Shown here in pieces: positions 8,535 to 17,564 of a stretch of 64,000 bases of DNA. Both the position numbers and the translations under genes were made by a program. Every line of letters begins with the position of its first letter. Positions within the stretch are counted from its first letter, which is position 1. The notes under the pieces were generated by a model, which worked only from the letters and a program-made list of their open reading frames with translations, had not been told where the DNA came from and did not search any database. Source of the stretch: Pseudomonas atagonensis (GTDB lineage Bacteria > Pseudomonadota > Gammaproteobacteria > Pseudomonadales > Pseudomonadaceae); NCBI RefSeq assembly GCF_011369485.1, contig NZ_VXCA01000023.1, forward strand, positions 90,852 to 154,851. The letters run 5' to 3'.

Positions 8535-10217
8535 ATGTTGCAGACTCGCGTCATTCCCCCGGCCGATGGGGCCTACCAGTATCCATTGCTGATCAAGCGG
8601 CTGCTGATGTCCGGCGCCCGTTACGAGAAAACCCGCGAGATCATCTACCGTGACCAGATCCGCTACAGCTACCCGACCCTGATCGAGCGCGTGGCACGCT
8701 TGGCCAACGTGCTGACGGCGTCCGGCGTGAAGGCGGGTGACACCGTTGCGGTGATGGACTGGGACAGCCATCGTTATCTGGAGTGCATGTTCGCCATTCC
8801 GATGATCGGCGCAGTGATTCACACCATTAACGTGCGTCTGTCACCGGAGCAGATCCTCTACACCATGAACCACGCCGAGGACCGCTTTGTGCTGGTCAAC
8901 AGCGAGTTCGTCGGTCTGTATCAAGCGATCGCACCACACCTGACCACGGTCGAGAAAACACTGCTGTTGACCGATCTGCCGGAGAAAACCGCCGAGCTGC
9001 CGAACCTGGTCGGCGAGTACGAGCAACTGCTGGCGGCCGCCAGTCCGCAATATGCCTTCCAGGATTTCGACGAAAACTCGGTCGCCACCACGTTCTACAC
9101 CACCGGCACCACCGGCAACCCGAAAGGCGTGTACTTCACCCATCGGCAACTGGTGCTGCACACCATGGGCGTGTCGACCATCATGGGCGCCATCGACAGC
9201 GTGCGCCTGCTCGGCACCAACGATGTGTATATGCCGATCACCCCGATGTTCCACGTGCATGCCTGGGGCTTGCCGTACGTGGCGACCATGCTCGGGCTCA
9301 AACAGGTTTATCCGGGGCGTTACGATCCGGAGTTTCTGGTCGAGTTGTGGCGTAAGGAGAAGGTCACGTTTTCCCACTGTGTGCCGACCATCCTGCAAAT
9401 GCTGCTCAACGCCAAAGGTGCGCAAGGCACTGATTTCGGCGGCTGGAAAATCGTCATCGGTGGCAGCGCACTCAATCGCACGCTGTACGAAACCGCCAAG
9501 GCGCGCGGCATTCAGCTCACCGCCGCGTATGGCATGTCGGAAACCGGGCCACTGGTTTCCTGCGCGCATCTTAATGATGAGCTGATGGCCGGCACCGAAG
9601 ACGAGCGCACCACTTACCGGATCAAGGCCGGTGTTCCCGGGCCGCTGGTTGAGGCAGCGATTGTCGACGCCGAAGGCAACTTCCTCCCGGCCGACGGCGA
9701 AACCCAGGGTGAACTGGTGCTGCGTGCGCCGTGGCTGACCGAGGGGTATTTCAACGAGCCGCAGAAGGGCGCAGAGCTGTGGGCCGGCGGCTGGCTGCAC
9801 ACCGGGGACGTGGCGACACTCGACAGCATGGGCGTGATCGACATCCGTGACCGGATCAAGGACGTGATCAAGACCGGTGGCGAGTGGATCTCCTCGCTCG
9901 ACCTCGAAGACCTGATCAGTCGTCACGCGGCGGTACGCGAAGTAGCAGTGGTGGGCATTGCCGATCCGCAATGGGGCGAGCGCCCGTTTGCCCTGCTGGT
10001 GATCCGTGAAGGGCACGTGATCGGGGCACGGGAACTCAAGGAGCATCTCAAGCCGTTCGTGGAATTGGGCCATCTGAGCAAGTGGGCGATTCCGAGTCAG
10101 ATCGCCCTTGTTACCGAAATTCCCAAGACCAGCGTCGGCAAGCTCGACAAGAAGCGCATCCGCCTCGACATCAGCGAATGGCAAAGCAATAACAGCACCT
10201 TCCTTTCGACACTTTAA
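8535..10217 (+). CDS. Fatty-acid/acyl-CoA ligase (AMP-forming)
   Basis: A 560-residue ANL-superfamily enzyme that activates a carboxylic acid to acyl-AMP and then acyl-CoA. Motifs: P-loop YTTGTTGNPKG near residue 190, YGMSETGP near 330, HTGDVATLD and DRIKDVIKTGGEWIS in the 420-450 region, and the C-terminal catalytic Lys in TSVGKLDKKR near 535. Best matches in memory are AlkK-type medium-chain ligases (P. aeruginosa PA3924). It is followed by a hairpin and then the DUF1302-DUF1329 pair and a MalT-like regulator, an order shared with PA3924-PA3921. Substrate unknown; chain length is inference. Confidence 0.93.
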   Translation: MLQTRVIPPADGAYQYPLLIKRLLMSGARYEKTREIIYRDQIRYSYPTLIERVARLANVLTASGVKAGDTVAVMDWDSHRYLECMFAIPMIGAVIHTINVRLSPEQILYTMNHAEDRFVLVNSEFVGLYQAIAPHLTTVEKTLLLTDLPEKTAELPNLVGEYEQLLAAASPQYAFQDFDENSVATTFYTTGTTGNPKGVYFTHRQLVLHTMGVSTIMGAIDSVRLLGTNDVYMPITPMFHVHAWGLPYVATMLGLKQVYPGRYDPEFLVELWRKEKVTFSHCVPTILQMLLNAKGAQGTDFGGWKIVIGGSALNRTLYETAKARGIQLTAAYGMSETGPLVSCAHLNDELMAGTEDERTTYRIKAGVPGPLVEAAIVDAEGNFLPADGETQGELVLRAPWLTEGYFNEPQKGAELWAGGWLHTGDVATLDSMGVIDIRDRIKDVIKTGGEWISSLDLEDLISRHAAVREVAVVGIADPQWGERPFALLVIREGHVIGARELKEHLKPFVELGHLSKWAIPSQIALVTEIPKTSVGKLDKKRIRLDISEWQSNNSTFLSTL

Positions 10218-10555
10218 GTGTCTGCTGGCGCGCCGAAAACGGCGCGCCAGACCCACCAAGCAAGCGCTTGGCTTGTGAAATCGAAAAATTAGGCCATCCT
10301 TGCCGTGCCGACATGCGTCGGACTGGCGAAAGGACTGTTCCAGAGTGGTTGGCAGCTGCAAATCACACTTTAGAGGGATCAAGCAGTACCCCCTGCTGGC
10401 TATAGTCCGCTCAAGGATTTTTAAGAACGGGGCACACGCACAAAACGGGGCGATGCATCTTTGGAGTGATTTCGGGCCGCCACTGGCACCCGGTCATCCA
10501 CAACGTTTTTAAAAGTACTCACTGCCATAACAATAATGCACATGGAGTAGCGTCG
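10218..10555 (+). promoter_or_regulatory. Control region upstream of the DUF1302 gene
   Basis: This 338-bp gap holds, in order: a hairpin (own entry), the perfect palindrome CAAGCGCTTG at 10261-10270, the inverted repeat AGCAG-N6-CTGCT at 10382-10397 around TACCCC, and a good -10 hexamer TATAGT at 10401-10406. No matching -35 hexamer is seen at the right spacing; the inverted repeat occupies that place, as expected for an activator-dependent promoter. A long leader of about 145 bases then runs to the start codon. I see no gene here. Confidence 0.5.
10225..10250 (+). terminator. Hairpin after the acyl-CoA ligase gene
   Basis: An 11-bp perfect GC-rich stem CTGGCGCGCCG with AAAA loop, starting 8 bases after the stop codon. 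It lacks a T run, so it may end transcription poorly or protect the mRNA end. Confidence 0.6.
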
Positions 10556-12445
10556 ATGACCTCAGTAAACCAGTTCTGGCGCCGGGCGAAACTGCCTCTG
10601 GCGGTCAGTCTTGCTTCTTCGCTCGCCGGGCCCGCATTCGGCGTCAGTTTCAACGTGGGTGAAATCGAAGGTCAGTTCGATTCATCGTTGTCGATCGGCG
10701 CCAGTTGGTCTACCCAGAATCCGAACAAGAACCTCATCGGCGTCAACAATGGCGGCCACGGTCTGTCGCAGACCTCAGACGATGGCCACGCCAACTTCAA
10801 AAGTGGCGAAACCTTTTCGAAAATCTTCAAGGGCATCCACGACCTTGAGCTGAAGTACGGCGACACCGGCGTGTTCGTCCGTGGCAAATACTGGTACGAC
10901 TTCGAGCTCAAGGACGAAAGCCGCGAGTTCAAGGACATCAGCGATTCAGGCCGTAAAGAGGGCGCCAAGTCCTCCGGCGGGCAGATCCTCGACGCCTTCG
11001 TTTATCACAACTATGCAATCGCCGATCAGCCGGGTTCCGTGCGTCTGGGCAAGCAGGTAGTGAGCTGGGGTGAAAGTACTTTTATCGGCGGCGGCATCAA
11101 CTCGATCAACCCGATTGACGTGTCTGCGTTCCGTCGTCCGGGTGCCGAGATCAAGGAAGGCCTGATCCCGGTCAACATGTTCTACGTGTCCCAGAGCCTG
11201 ACCGAGAACCTCTCGGCCGAAGCGTTCTATCAACTGGAATGGGACCAGACCGTTGTCGACAACTGCGGCACCTTCTTCTCGCAGCCGGACATCGTTGCCG
11301 ACGGTTGCAACGACAACCTGCGCGTACTGAACAAGCGTTCGCAGATCCCGGCCATCGCTTTGGGGCCGTTGGCCGCAAACGGTGTCGATGTCGACCAGGA
11401 AGGCGTACTGGTGCGCCGTGGTCCGGATCGCGATGCGCGCGACAGCGGTCAGTGGGGCGCGTCGTTCAAATACATGTATGAACCGCTCGACACCGAGTTC
11501 GGCGCCTACTTCATGAACTACCACAGCCGTGCGCCGATCTTCAGCGCCACCGGTGCGCCACAATCGGTCTACAACACGGCGCGCGGGCTGCCGGGGCCTT
11601 TTGCGGCACTTGCCCCCCTGCTGGTTGCGGGCAACTCGAATTACTTCATTGAATACCCGGAGGACATTCGCCTCTACGGTCTGAGTTTCTCCACTACCCT
11701 GCCTACCGGTACGGCGTGGAGCGGTGAAATCAGCTACCGTCCGAACGCACCGGTACAACTGAACTCCACCGATATCCTGTTCGCCGGTGTACGTCCGCTG
11801 GGCGGCGCACTGACCAACGCTTCGATCCTCAATGGCGTGCCGGGTCAGGATCTGCACGGTTACGAGCGCAAGGAAATCACCCAGATTCAGACAACGTTCA
11901 CGCACTTCTTCGATCAGGTCATGGGCGCCAGTCGTCTGACCCTCGTGGGTGAAGTCGGCGCGACCTACGTCGGCGGTCTGGAAAGCCGTTCCGACAAGCG
12001 TTACGGCCGCGATCCGGTGTATGGCCCGGGTGAATTGCCGGCCACGGGTGGCGTCAACACTTGCGCCAACATTCTCAACGCCAGCACCATCAATGGCGCC
12101 GGGCCTGGCTCGCCGCAGAACAACCGCAGCCGCAATTGCGACAATGACGGTTTCACCACATCGATGTCCTGGGGCTATCGCGGCCGTGCGATCTGGGAAT
12201 ACAACGACGTCTTCGCCGGTGTGAACCTCAAACCGAACGTGGCCTGGTCCCATGACGTCAGCGGTTACTCGCCTGGCCCTGGCGGCAACTTCGAGGAAGG
12301 TCGCAAGGCTGTCAGCCTGGGCGTTGATGCCGAGTACCAGAACACCTACACCGCGAGCCTGGCTTACACCAACTTCTTCGACGGCAAGTACACCACCGTG
12401 GATGACCGCGACTTCGTTGCGCTCAGCTTCGGCGTGAACTTCTAA
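10556..12445 (+). CDS. DUF1302-family outer-membrane protein
   Basis: 629 residues from the ATG after GGAGTAG, giving MTSVNQFWRRAKLPLAVSLA; the longer upstream frame has no secretion signal. A signal peptide covers about residues 1-29 (cleavage after GPAFG/VS). The mature chain starts FNVGEIEGQFDSSLSIGASW, alternates polar and aromatic residues throughout and ends with Phe (VALSFGVNF), typical of outer-membrane beta barrels. DUF1302 proteins are almost always paired with DUF1329, as here. They occur beside lipid, steroid or ester catabolism genes; a role in moving hydrophobic compounds across the outer membrane is inference. Confidence 0.9.
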   Translation: MTSVNQFWRRAKLPLAVSLASSLAGPAFGVSFNVGEIEGQFDSSLSIGASWSTQNPNKNLIGVNNGGHGLSQTSDDGHANFKSGETFSKIFKGIHDLELKYGDTGVFVRGKYWYDFELKDESREFKDISDSGRKEGAKSSGGQILDAFVYHNYAIADQPGSVRLGKQVVSWGESTFIGGGINSINPIDVSAFRRPGAEIKEGLIPVNMFYVSQSLTENLSAEAFYQLEWDQTVVDNCGTFFSQPDIVADGCNDNLRVLNKRSQIPAIALGPLAANGVDVDQEGVLVRRGPDRDARDSGQWGASFKYMYEPLDTEFGAYFMNYHSRAPIFSATGAPQSVYNTARGLPGPFAALAPLLVAGNSNYFIEYPEDIRLYGLSFSTTLPTGTAWSGEISYRPNAPVQLNSTDILFAGVRPLGGALTNASILNGVPGQDLHGYERKEITQIQTTFTHFFDQVMGASRLTLVGEVGATYVGGLESRSDKRYGRDPVYGPGELPATGGVNTCANILNASTINGAGPGSPQNNRSRNCDNDGFTTSMSWGYRGRAIWEYNDVFAGVNLKPNVAWSHDVSGYSPGPGGNFEEGRKAVSLGVDAEYQNTYTASLAYTNFFDGKYTTVDDRDFVALSFGVNF

Positions 12446-12472
12446 GCACTGCATTTCAGGACGAACACACAT

Positions 12473-13837
12473 ATGAAAATAACAAAGAGTCTGTTCCACG
12501 CCGGTGTTCTGGGCCTGTCGCTGCTGGCGACCGGCGTGATGGCGGCGGTACCCGCCGCTGAAGCCGACAAGCTGGGCAAAAGCCTGACCCCGATGGGCGC
12601 CGAAATGGCTGGTAACGCCGACGGTTCGATCCCGGCCTGGAAGCCGCTGCCGAAGAATGCCGGCAGCGTCGACAGCAAGGGTTTCCTGTCCAACCCGTAC
12701 GCCAGTGAGCAACCGCTGTTCACCATCACCGCGAAGGATGTCGACAAGTACAAGGACAAACTCGCGCCGGGCCAGTACGCGATGTTCAAGCGCTACCCGG
12801 ACACCTTCAAAATGCCGGTCTATCCGTCCCATCGCGGTGCGACCGTGCCGGATGACGTGTTTGCCGCCATCAAGAAGAACGCCACCACCACCAATCTGGT
12901 CTCTGGCGGTAACGGTCTGGAAAACTTCGATACCGCCGTGCCTTTCCCGATTCCGAAAAGCGGCGTTGAAGTCATCTGGAACCACATCACCCGTTATCGT
13001 GGCGGCAGCGTGACCCGTCTGGTGACTCAGGCCACGCCGCAACCGAACGGCTCGTTCAGCCTCGTGTACTTCCAGGACCAGTTCGTGTTCCGCGACAAGA
13101 TGAAGGACTACGACCCGAAAAACCCGGGCAACATCCTGTTTTACTTCAAGCAGAAAGTGACCGCGCCGGCACGTCTGGCCGGTGGTGTACTGCTGGTGCA
13201 CGAAACTCTCGACCAGGTTAAAGAGCCACGTTCGGCGTGGGTCTACAACGCCGGTCAGCGTCGTGTGCGCCGTGCGCCACAAGTGTCTTATGACGGCCCG
13301 GGTACCGCAGCGGATGGCCTGCGTACCTCCGACAACCTCGACATGTTCAACGGTGCACCGGATCGTTACGACTGGAAGCTCGAAGGCAAGAAAGAGATGT
13401 ACATCGCCTCCGACAGCTACAAACTCGACGATCCGAAGCTGAAATACGCCGACATCATCAAGGCCGGCCACATCAACCAGGACCTGGCGCGTTACGAGCT
13501 GCGTCGCGTCTGGCACGTGGTTGCAACCCTGAAGGAAGGTCAGCGTCACATCTATGCCAAACGTGACTTCTACATCGACGAAGACACCTGGCAGGCTGCG
13601 GTGATCGACCACTACGACGGTCGCGGTCAACTGTGGCGTGTGGCCGAGGCACATGCCGAGAACTACTACGACAAGCAAGTGCCGTGGTACGCCCTGGAAA
13701 CCCTCTACGACCTGCAGTCCGGCCGCTACCTGGCACTGGGCATGAAGAACGAAGAGAAGCAGGCGTATGACTTTGGCTTCACCGCTACCACCAGCGATTT
13801 CACCCCGGCCGCTCTGCGTCAGGACGGTGTTCGCTAA
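12473..13837 (+). CDS. DUF1329-family periplasmic/outer-membrane protein
   Basis: 454 residues; signal peptide about 1-24 (MKITKSLFHAGVLGLSLLAT then GVMA). The mature part begins AVPAAEADKLGKSLTPMGAE and carries the family hallmarks EMAGNADGSIPAW, PAGVLLVHETL-like and YNAGQRRVRRAPQVSYD segments. DUF1329 has a lipoprotein-carrier-like (LolA/LolB-type) fold in what I remember, which would suit binding of lipid-like ligands. It lies 27 bases behind DUF1302, so the two are one operon ending in a strong terminator. Function is unproven. Confidence 0.9.
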   Translation: MKITKSLFHAGVLGLSLLATGVMAAVPAAEADKLGKSLTPMGAEMAGNADGSIPAWKPLPKNAGSVDSKGFLSNPYASEQPLFTITAKDVDKYKDKLAPGQYAMFKRYPDTFKMPVYPSHRGATVPDDVFAAIKKNATTTNLVSGGNGLENFDTAVPFPIPKSGVEVIWNHITRYRGGSVTRLVTQATPQPNGSFSLVYFQDQFVFRDKMKDYDPKNPGNILFYFKQKVTAPARLAGGVLLVHETLDQVKEPRSAWVYNAGQRRVRRAPQVSYDGPGTAADGLRTSDNLDMFNGAPDRYDWKLEGKKEMYIASDSYKLDDPKLKYADIIKAGHINQDLARYELRRVWHVVATLKEGQRHIYAKRDFYIDEDTWQAAVIDHYDGRGQLWRVAEAHAENYYDKQVPWYALETLYDLQSGRYLALGMKNEEKQAYDFGFTATTSDFTPAALRQDGVR

Positions 13838-13868
13838 ACCGCTGTAAACGCGAGGCCGCATCCTCGTG

Positions 13869-13901
13869 AAAACGCCCCGACTGGTTCGGGGCGTTTTTTT
13901 T
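13869..13901 (+). terminator. Rho-independent terminator of the DUF1302-DUF1329 operon
   Basis: AACGCCCCGA and TCGGGGCGTT form the stem around CTGGT, followed by eight T residues: a classical intrinsic terminator. Confidence 0.93.
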
Positions 13902-14012
13902 GCACAGGGATTTTGTAGCCATTTGTAGCAACAACTTTCATAACCGCTTCGTTTAAGGCTAGTCTGCGGACATCTGCAACGCCGCCAATAGCCATTCAAA
14001 CAAGAGCCGGCC

Positions 14013-16745
14013 ATGACTGATCTGTCCCCACTTCCGGGTCCCGCAAGCGTTGCCGTCGCGGCACTGGATGGACGTTTTTTCCGTCCGCCGCTGCCTGACG
14101 GATATGTATTGCGACCCCGCCTTTGCGAGCGGCTGCAAGCCGGACTCGGTGGACGCCTGTTGCTGGTCAGTGCTCCCGCCGGTTTCGGCAAGAGTTCGCT
14201 GGCGGTAGAGTTCTGTCAGAGCTTGCCTGCGCACTGGCAAAGTCTCTGGTTGGGGTTGAGCCCGCGAGACAGCGATCCGGGGCGCTTTCTCGAACGCTTG
14301 CTGGAAGGCTTGCAGGATTATTTTCCCGACTTGGGCAGTCGCGCGCTGGGCTTGCTGAAGATGCGCCAGCGTCACCAGCCGTTTGCCTTTGAAGAGTGGC
14401 TCGATGGCCTGCTTGATGAACTGACACTGCAGCTTGATCCTGCGAAGCCATTGCTGCTGGTACTCGACGATTACCATCTCGCCCAAGGCCCGGTGCTCGA
14501 CCGTTGCCTGCAATTTTTCCTCAATCACTTGCCCGATGGCCTGCTGGTGATGGTCACCAGTCGCCAGCGTCCGGACTGGCATCTGGCGCGTTTGCGTCTG
14601 TCGCGGCAATTGCTTGAACTGCATGAACAGGATTTGCGCCTGACCCACGACGAAGCCCTGACGCTGCTCGATCGCCACAGCACATCGTTGCGCGGCGAGG
14701 CTTTGGAAAGCCTGATCCAGCGCAGCGAAGGCTGGGTTGCCGGGCTGCGTTTCTGGCTGTTGGCGGTGTCTGAAGCCGGCAGCGAAGCGGCGTTGCCGCA
14801 AGTGCTCAACGGTGGGGAAGGGCTGATTCGCGACTATCTGCTCGAAGAAGTCATCGATTGCCTGCCTGCCGAAGTGCAGGCGTTTCTTTACGACACCGCG
14901 CCGCAGGAACGCTTTTGCAGCGAGCTGTGCGACGCCGTGCGCGAAGCCCATGACAGTGCCGAGATCCTGCGATTTCTGCTGGCGCACCAGGTGTTTCTGG
15001 TACCGCTGGACGAGCATGGGCACTGGTTCCGCTATCACCACCTGTTTTCCGATTTGTTACGCAGCCGCCCGATTGCTCAGGCAATGGTGCCGCCCGCGAC
15101 CCTGCACTTGCGCGCCTGTCGCTGGTTCAATGCGCAGGGTTTGCTCGACGAAGCGGTCGAGCAGGCGTTGCGTGCCGGGCACCTCGATGTCGCGGCGAAT
15201 CTGGTGCAAAACCTTTCCGAGGAGCAACTGCTCGCCGAGCAGAATGTCGGCATGTTGTTGCGCTGGAAAATGGACTTGCCCGACAGCCTGCTGATCAGCA
15301 CACCGCGTCTGATCGTCCTCTACAGCTGGGCGCTGGGGCTGGCCTGCCAGCTCGATGCCGCTGAAGAACTCTCCAGCCACTTGAGCCGTTTCCTCCCGGC
15401 GCCGTCCGCCACTGCGCAAAAGTCGATGCTGGCGCAATGGCTGGCGCTGAGCGGGATCATCGCCCGGGGGCGCGGACATCGTGAGCTGACTTTGCGATAT
15501 TGCACCGAAGCGTTGGAGAGCCTGCCCGCCAAGCGCTACGGTCAGCGCCTGATGTGCCTGTCGACCTTGTCCAATCTGGCGATTGCCGATGGCGATCTGT
15601 GGCGCGCTCGCGGCCTGAACCGCGAATCCCTTGAGTTGGCGCAACGCGTTGGCAATCCATTGTTTGAAGCCCTGGCGCATTACGATCGCGCGCGGGTTCT
15701 GCAATCCCGTGGCGAGATTCTGCGCGCGCTGGATGAAGTGCATCAGGGGCTGGAACGTTTGCGCGGCTTGTCGCCGCAACGCTTGTACGCCGTGCGCGCG
15801 CGCCTGACCTTGTACGAGGGCTTTCTGCTGGCGATGCGCTTGCAACCGCAAGCCGCGCGCGTGCGCTTATTGGCCGGGATTGGTGAAGCGCGGGCCTGCC
15901 GCGATATCAGCGTGTTGATCGGCCACTGCGTGATCGCGCGTCTGGACGGCGCCACGGGCGAGTTCGCCAAAGCCTTCGCCGAACTGGCCGAAGCCGAACG
16001 CCTGATGCATATCTGGGACGTGCCGCCGATCTACTACCTGGCGATGATCACCCTGGTCAAATGCGAACTCTGGCTGGCGCAGGGTCGCACCGATCTGGCC
16101 GAAGCGTGGCTGGCGCGTCTGGGCCAGACCTACACGGGCGAGCGCGCGGCCGCACCACCGGAGTTTCATCCACAACTGCCGCTGCATGTCGAATTGCAAC
16201 AGGCGCTGCTGGACATGATTCAAGGCCAGCCGATGCTCGCCGAAGGGCGGCTGAACGTGCTGCATGAAAACGGCCAGCAAACCGGCCGGCAGTTACTCAG
16301 CGTGATGGCGTTGACACAGAAGGTGGCGTTGTTGCTCGCCAGTGGGCGTGAACCGGAAGCACGCAAGACGCTGAACCTGGCGTTGGAAGCGGCGGGGGGG
16401 GGCGTATTGCAGCCGTTCGATGCCTTGGTGAAGTCGCATGGCGACTGGCTCCGTGGGCAATTACTGGCTTCACCCGCGCTGGCGGGGCAGCAATTGCTCG
16501 AACACTTCCCGCGCGCCGCGCCACGTCCAGTCGTGGAATCCGCTTCCACCGAACAACTCAGTAGCCGCGAACTCGCGGTGCTGCGCCTGATCGCCCAAGG
16601 CTGTTCCAATCAGCAAATCAGCGAGCAGTTGTTTATTTCGCTGCACACGGTGAAAACCCATGCCAGCCACATCAACAGCAAGCTTGGGGTGGAGCGCAGG
16701 ACGCAGGCGGTGGCGCGGGCCAAAGAATTGGGGTTAATGGTCTAG
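14013..16745 (+). CDS. MalT-like LuxR-family transcriptional regulator (STAND ATPase)
   Basis: 910 residues in the order: NTPase with Walker A SAPAGFGKSS near residue 53 and Walker B LLLVLDDYH near 150; winged-helix and TPR-like helical sensor region about 330-780; and C-terminal LuxR HTH (SSRELAVLRLIAQGCSNQQI onwards) about 850-910. Such proteins bind ATP and an inducer and activate nearby promoters. It follows the DUF1302-DUF1329 operon (compare PA3921), so these and the acyl-CoA ligase are likely targets. Odd: a run of nine G at 16394-16402 encodes part of AAGGGV just before the HTH; slippage there would remove the DNA-binding domain. Confidence 0.92.
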   Translation: MTDLSPLPGPASVAVAALDGRFFRPPLPDGYVLRPRLCERLQAGLGGRLLLVSAPAGFGKSSLAVEFCQSLPAHWQSLWLGLSPRDSDPGRFLERLLEGLQDYFPDLGSRALGLLKMRQRHQPFAFEEWLDGLLDELTLQLDPAKPLLLVLDDYHLAQGPVLDRCLQFFLNHLPDGLLVMVTSRQRPDWHLARLRLSRQLLELHEQDLRLTHDEALTLLDRHSTSLRGEALESLIQRSEGWVAGLRFWLLAVSEAGSEAALPQVLNGGEGLIRDYLLEEVIDCLPAEVQAFLYDTAPQERFCSELCDAVREAHDSAEILRFLLAHQVFLVPLDEHGHWFRYHHLFSDLLRSRPIAQAMVPPATLHLRACRWFNAQGLLDEAVEQALRAGHLDVAANLVQNLSEEQLLAEQNVGMLLRWKMDLPDSLLISTPRLIVLYSWALGLACQLDAAEELSSHLSRFLPAPSATAQKSMLAQWLALSGIIARGRGHRELTLRYCTEALESLPAKRYGQRLMCLSTLSNLAIADGDLWRARGLNRESLELAQRVGNPLFEALAHYDRARVLQSRGEILRALDEVHQGLERLRGLSPQRLYAVRARLTLYEGFLLAMRLQPQAARVRLLAGIGEARACRDISVLIGHCVIARLDGATGEFAKAFAELAEAERLMHIWDVPPIYYLAMITLVKCELWLAQGRTDLAEAWLARLGQTYTGERAAAPPEFHPQLPLHVELQQALLDMIQGQPMLAEGRLNVLHENGQQTGRQLLSVMALTQKVALLLASGREPEARKTLNLALEAAGGGVLQPFDALVKSHGDWLRGQLLASPALAGQQLLEHFPRAAPRPVVESASTEQLSSRELAVLRLIAQGCSNQQISEQLFISLHTVKTHASHINSKLGVERRTQAVARAKELGLMV

Positions 16746-16805
16746 CGACGGTAAAATCCCGAATCGACCGTTTTCGACGGTGTTGAACAATGCTCAGGAT
16801 TTCCC

Positions 16806-17450
16806 ATGACCGTTCCAGGCCCAGCGCTTATCCGCGAAACCTTTCCCGTCGGCCCGCTCCAGTGCAACTGCACCATCATCGGCGATCCGATCACAAAGAA
16901 AGCCATCGTCGTCGATCCCGGCGGCAACCCTGACCTGATCATGGCGCGCCTCGATGCGCATGGCCTGAAGGTGGTCAGCATCATCCACACCCATGCGCAT
17001 CTCGATCACTTTCTCGCCTCGGGGCAGATGAAAGAGAAAACCGGGGCGACCCTGCATTTGCACAAGGACGACCAGTTTCTCTGGGACAACCTCGAGATGC
17101 AGTGCCAGATGTTCGGTGTGCCTTATACGCCCGTGCCACCACCTGATCGCTGGTTGAGCGACGATGAAGAGCTGGCTTGCGGCTGCGGCGTGGCGCTGCA
17201 CACGCCGGGTCATACGCCAGGTTCCATGAGCTTTTGGTTTTCCGAGGCTAAGCTGTTGATTGCCGGCGACACGCTGTTTCGTCGCGGCGTAGGGCGCACG
17301 GATTTGTGGGGCGGCGATCAGGCGACCATCGTGCGTTCGATCAAGCAGCGGCTGTACACCCTGGACGAGGATGCGACTGTGGTGACCGGACATGGACCGG
17401 ATACGCGTCTGGGGGATGAAATGCGCGAAAACCCGTTTGTGCGGGCCTAA
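16806..17450 (+). CDS. MBL-fold metallo-hydrolase (glyoxalase II-like)
   Basis: 214 residues with the metallo-beta-lactamase core: THAHLDHF (residues 62-69) supplying metal ligands, TPGHTPGSM with the next His, AGDTLFRRGVGRTDL with the bridging Asp, and a final GHGPDT His. The single-domain length and the early PVGPLQCNCTI segment match the YcbL-like hydrolases rather than full-length GloB, which has an extra helical domain. It is a cytoplasmic thioester or phosphoester hydrolase of unknown substrate. Good AGGATTT ribosome site. Confidence 0.9.
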   Translation: MTVPGPALIRETFPVGPLQCNCTIIGDPITKKAIVVDPGGNPDLIMARLDAHGLKVVSIIHTHAHLDHFLASGQMKEKTGATLHLHKDDQFLWDNLEMQCQMFGVPYTPVPPPDRWLSDDEELACGCGVALHTPGHTPGSMSFWFSEAKLLIAGDTLFRRGVGRTDLWGGDQATIVRSIKQRLYTLDEDATVVTGHGPDTRLGDEMRENPFVRA

Positions 17451-17564
17451 ATATTTTGTCACGAGTGCGCGGCGGAATTTTTGTGCATTGTCATGATCCA
17501 ACGCCCGCAGAGGTCTATTGCCAAACGGCCGCTGCATCACAGAATGCAAAAGTAGGAGCTCTCA

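Noticed and set aside
10946..14191. 1081-codon minus-strand open frame opposite DUF1302, DUF1329 and the regulator start
   Set aside because: It runs antisense to three convincing genes, crosses a terminator and gives Arg/Gly/Val-rich sequence with no domain; it arises from GC3 bias.
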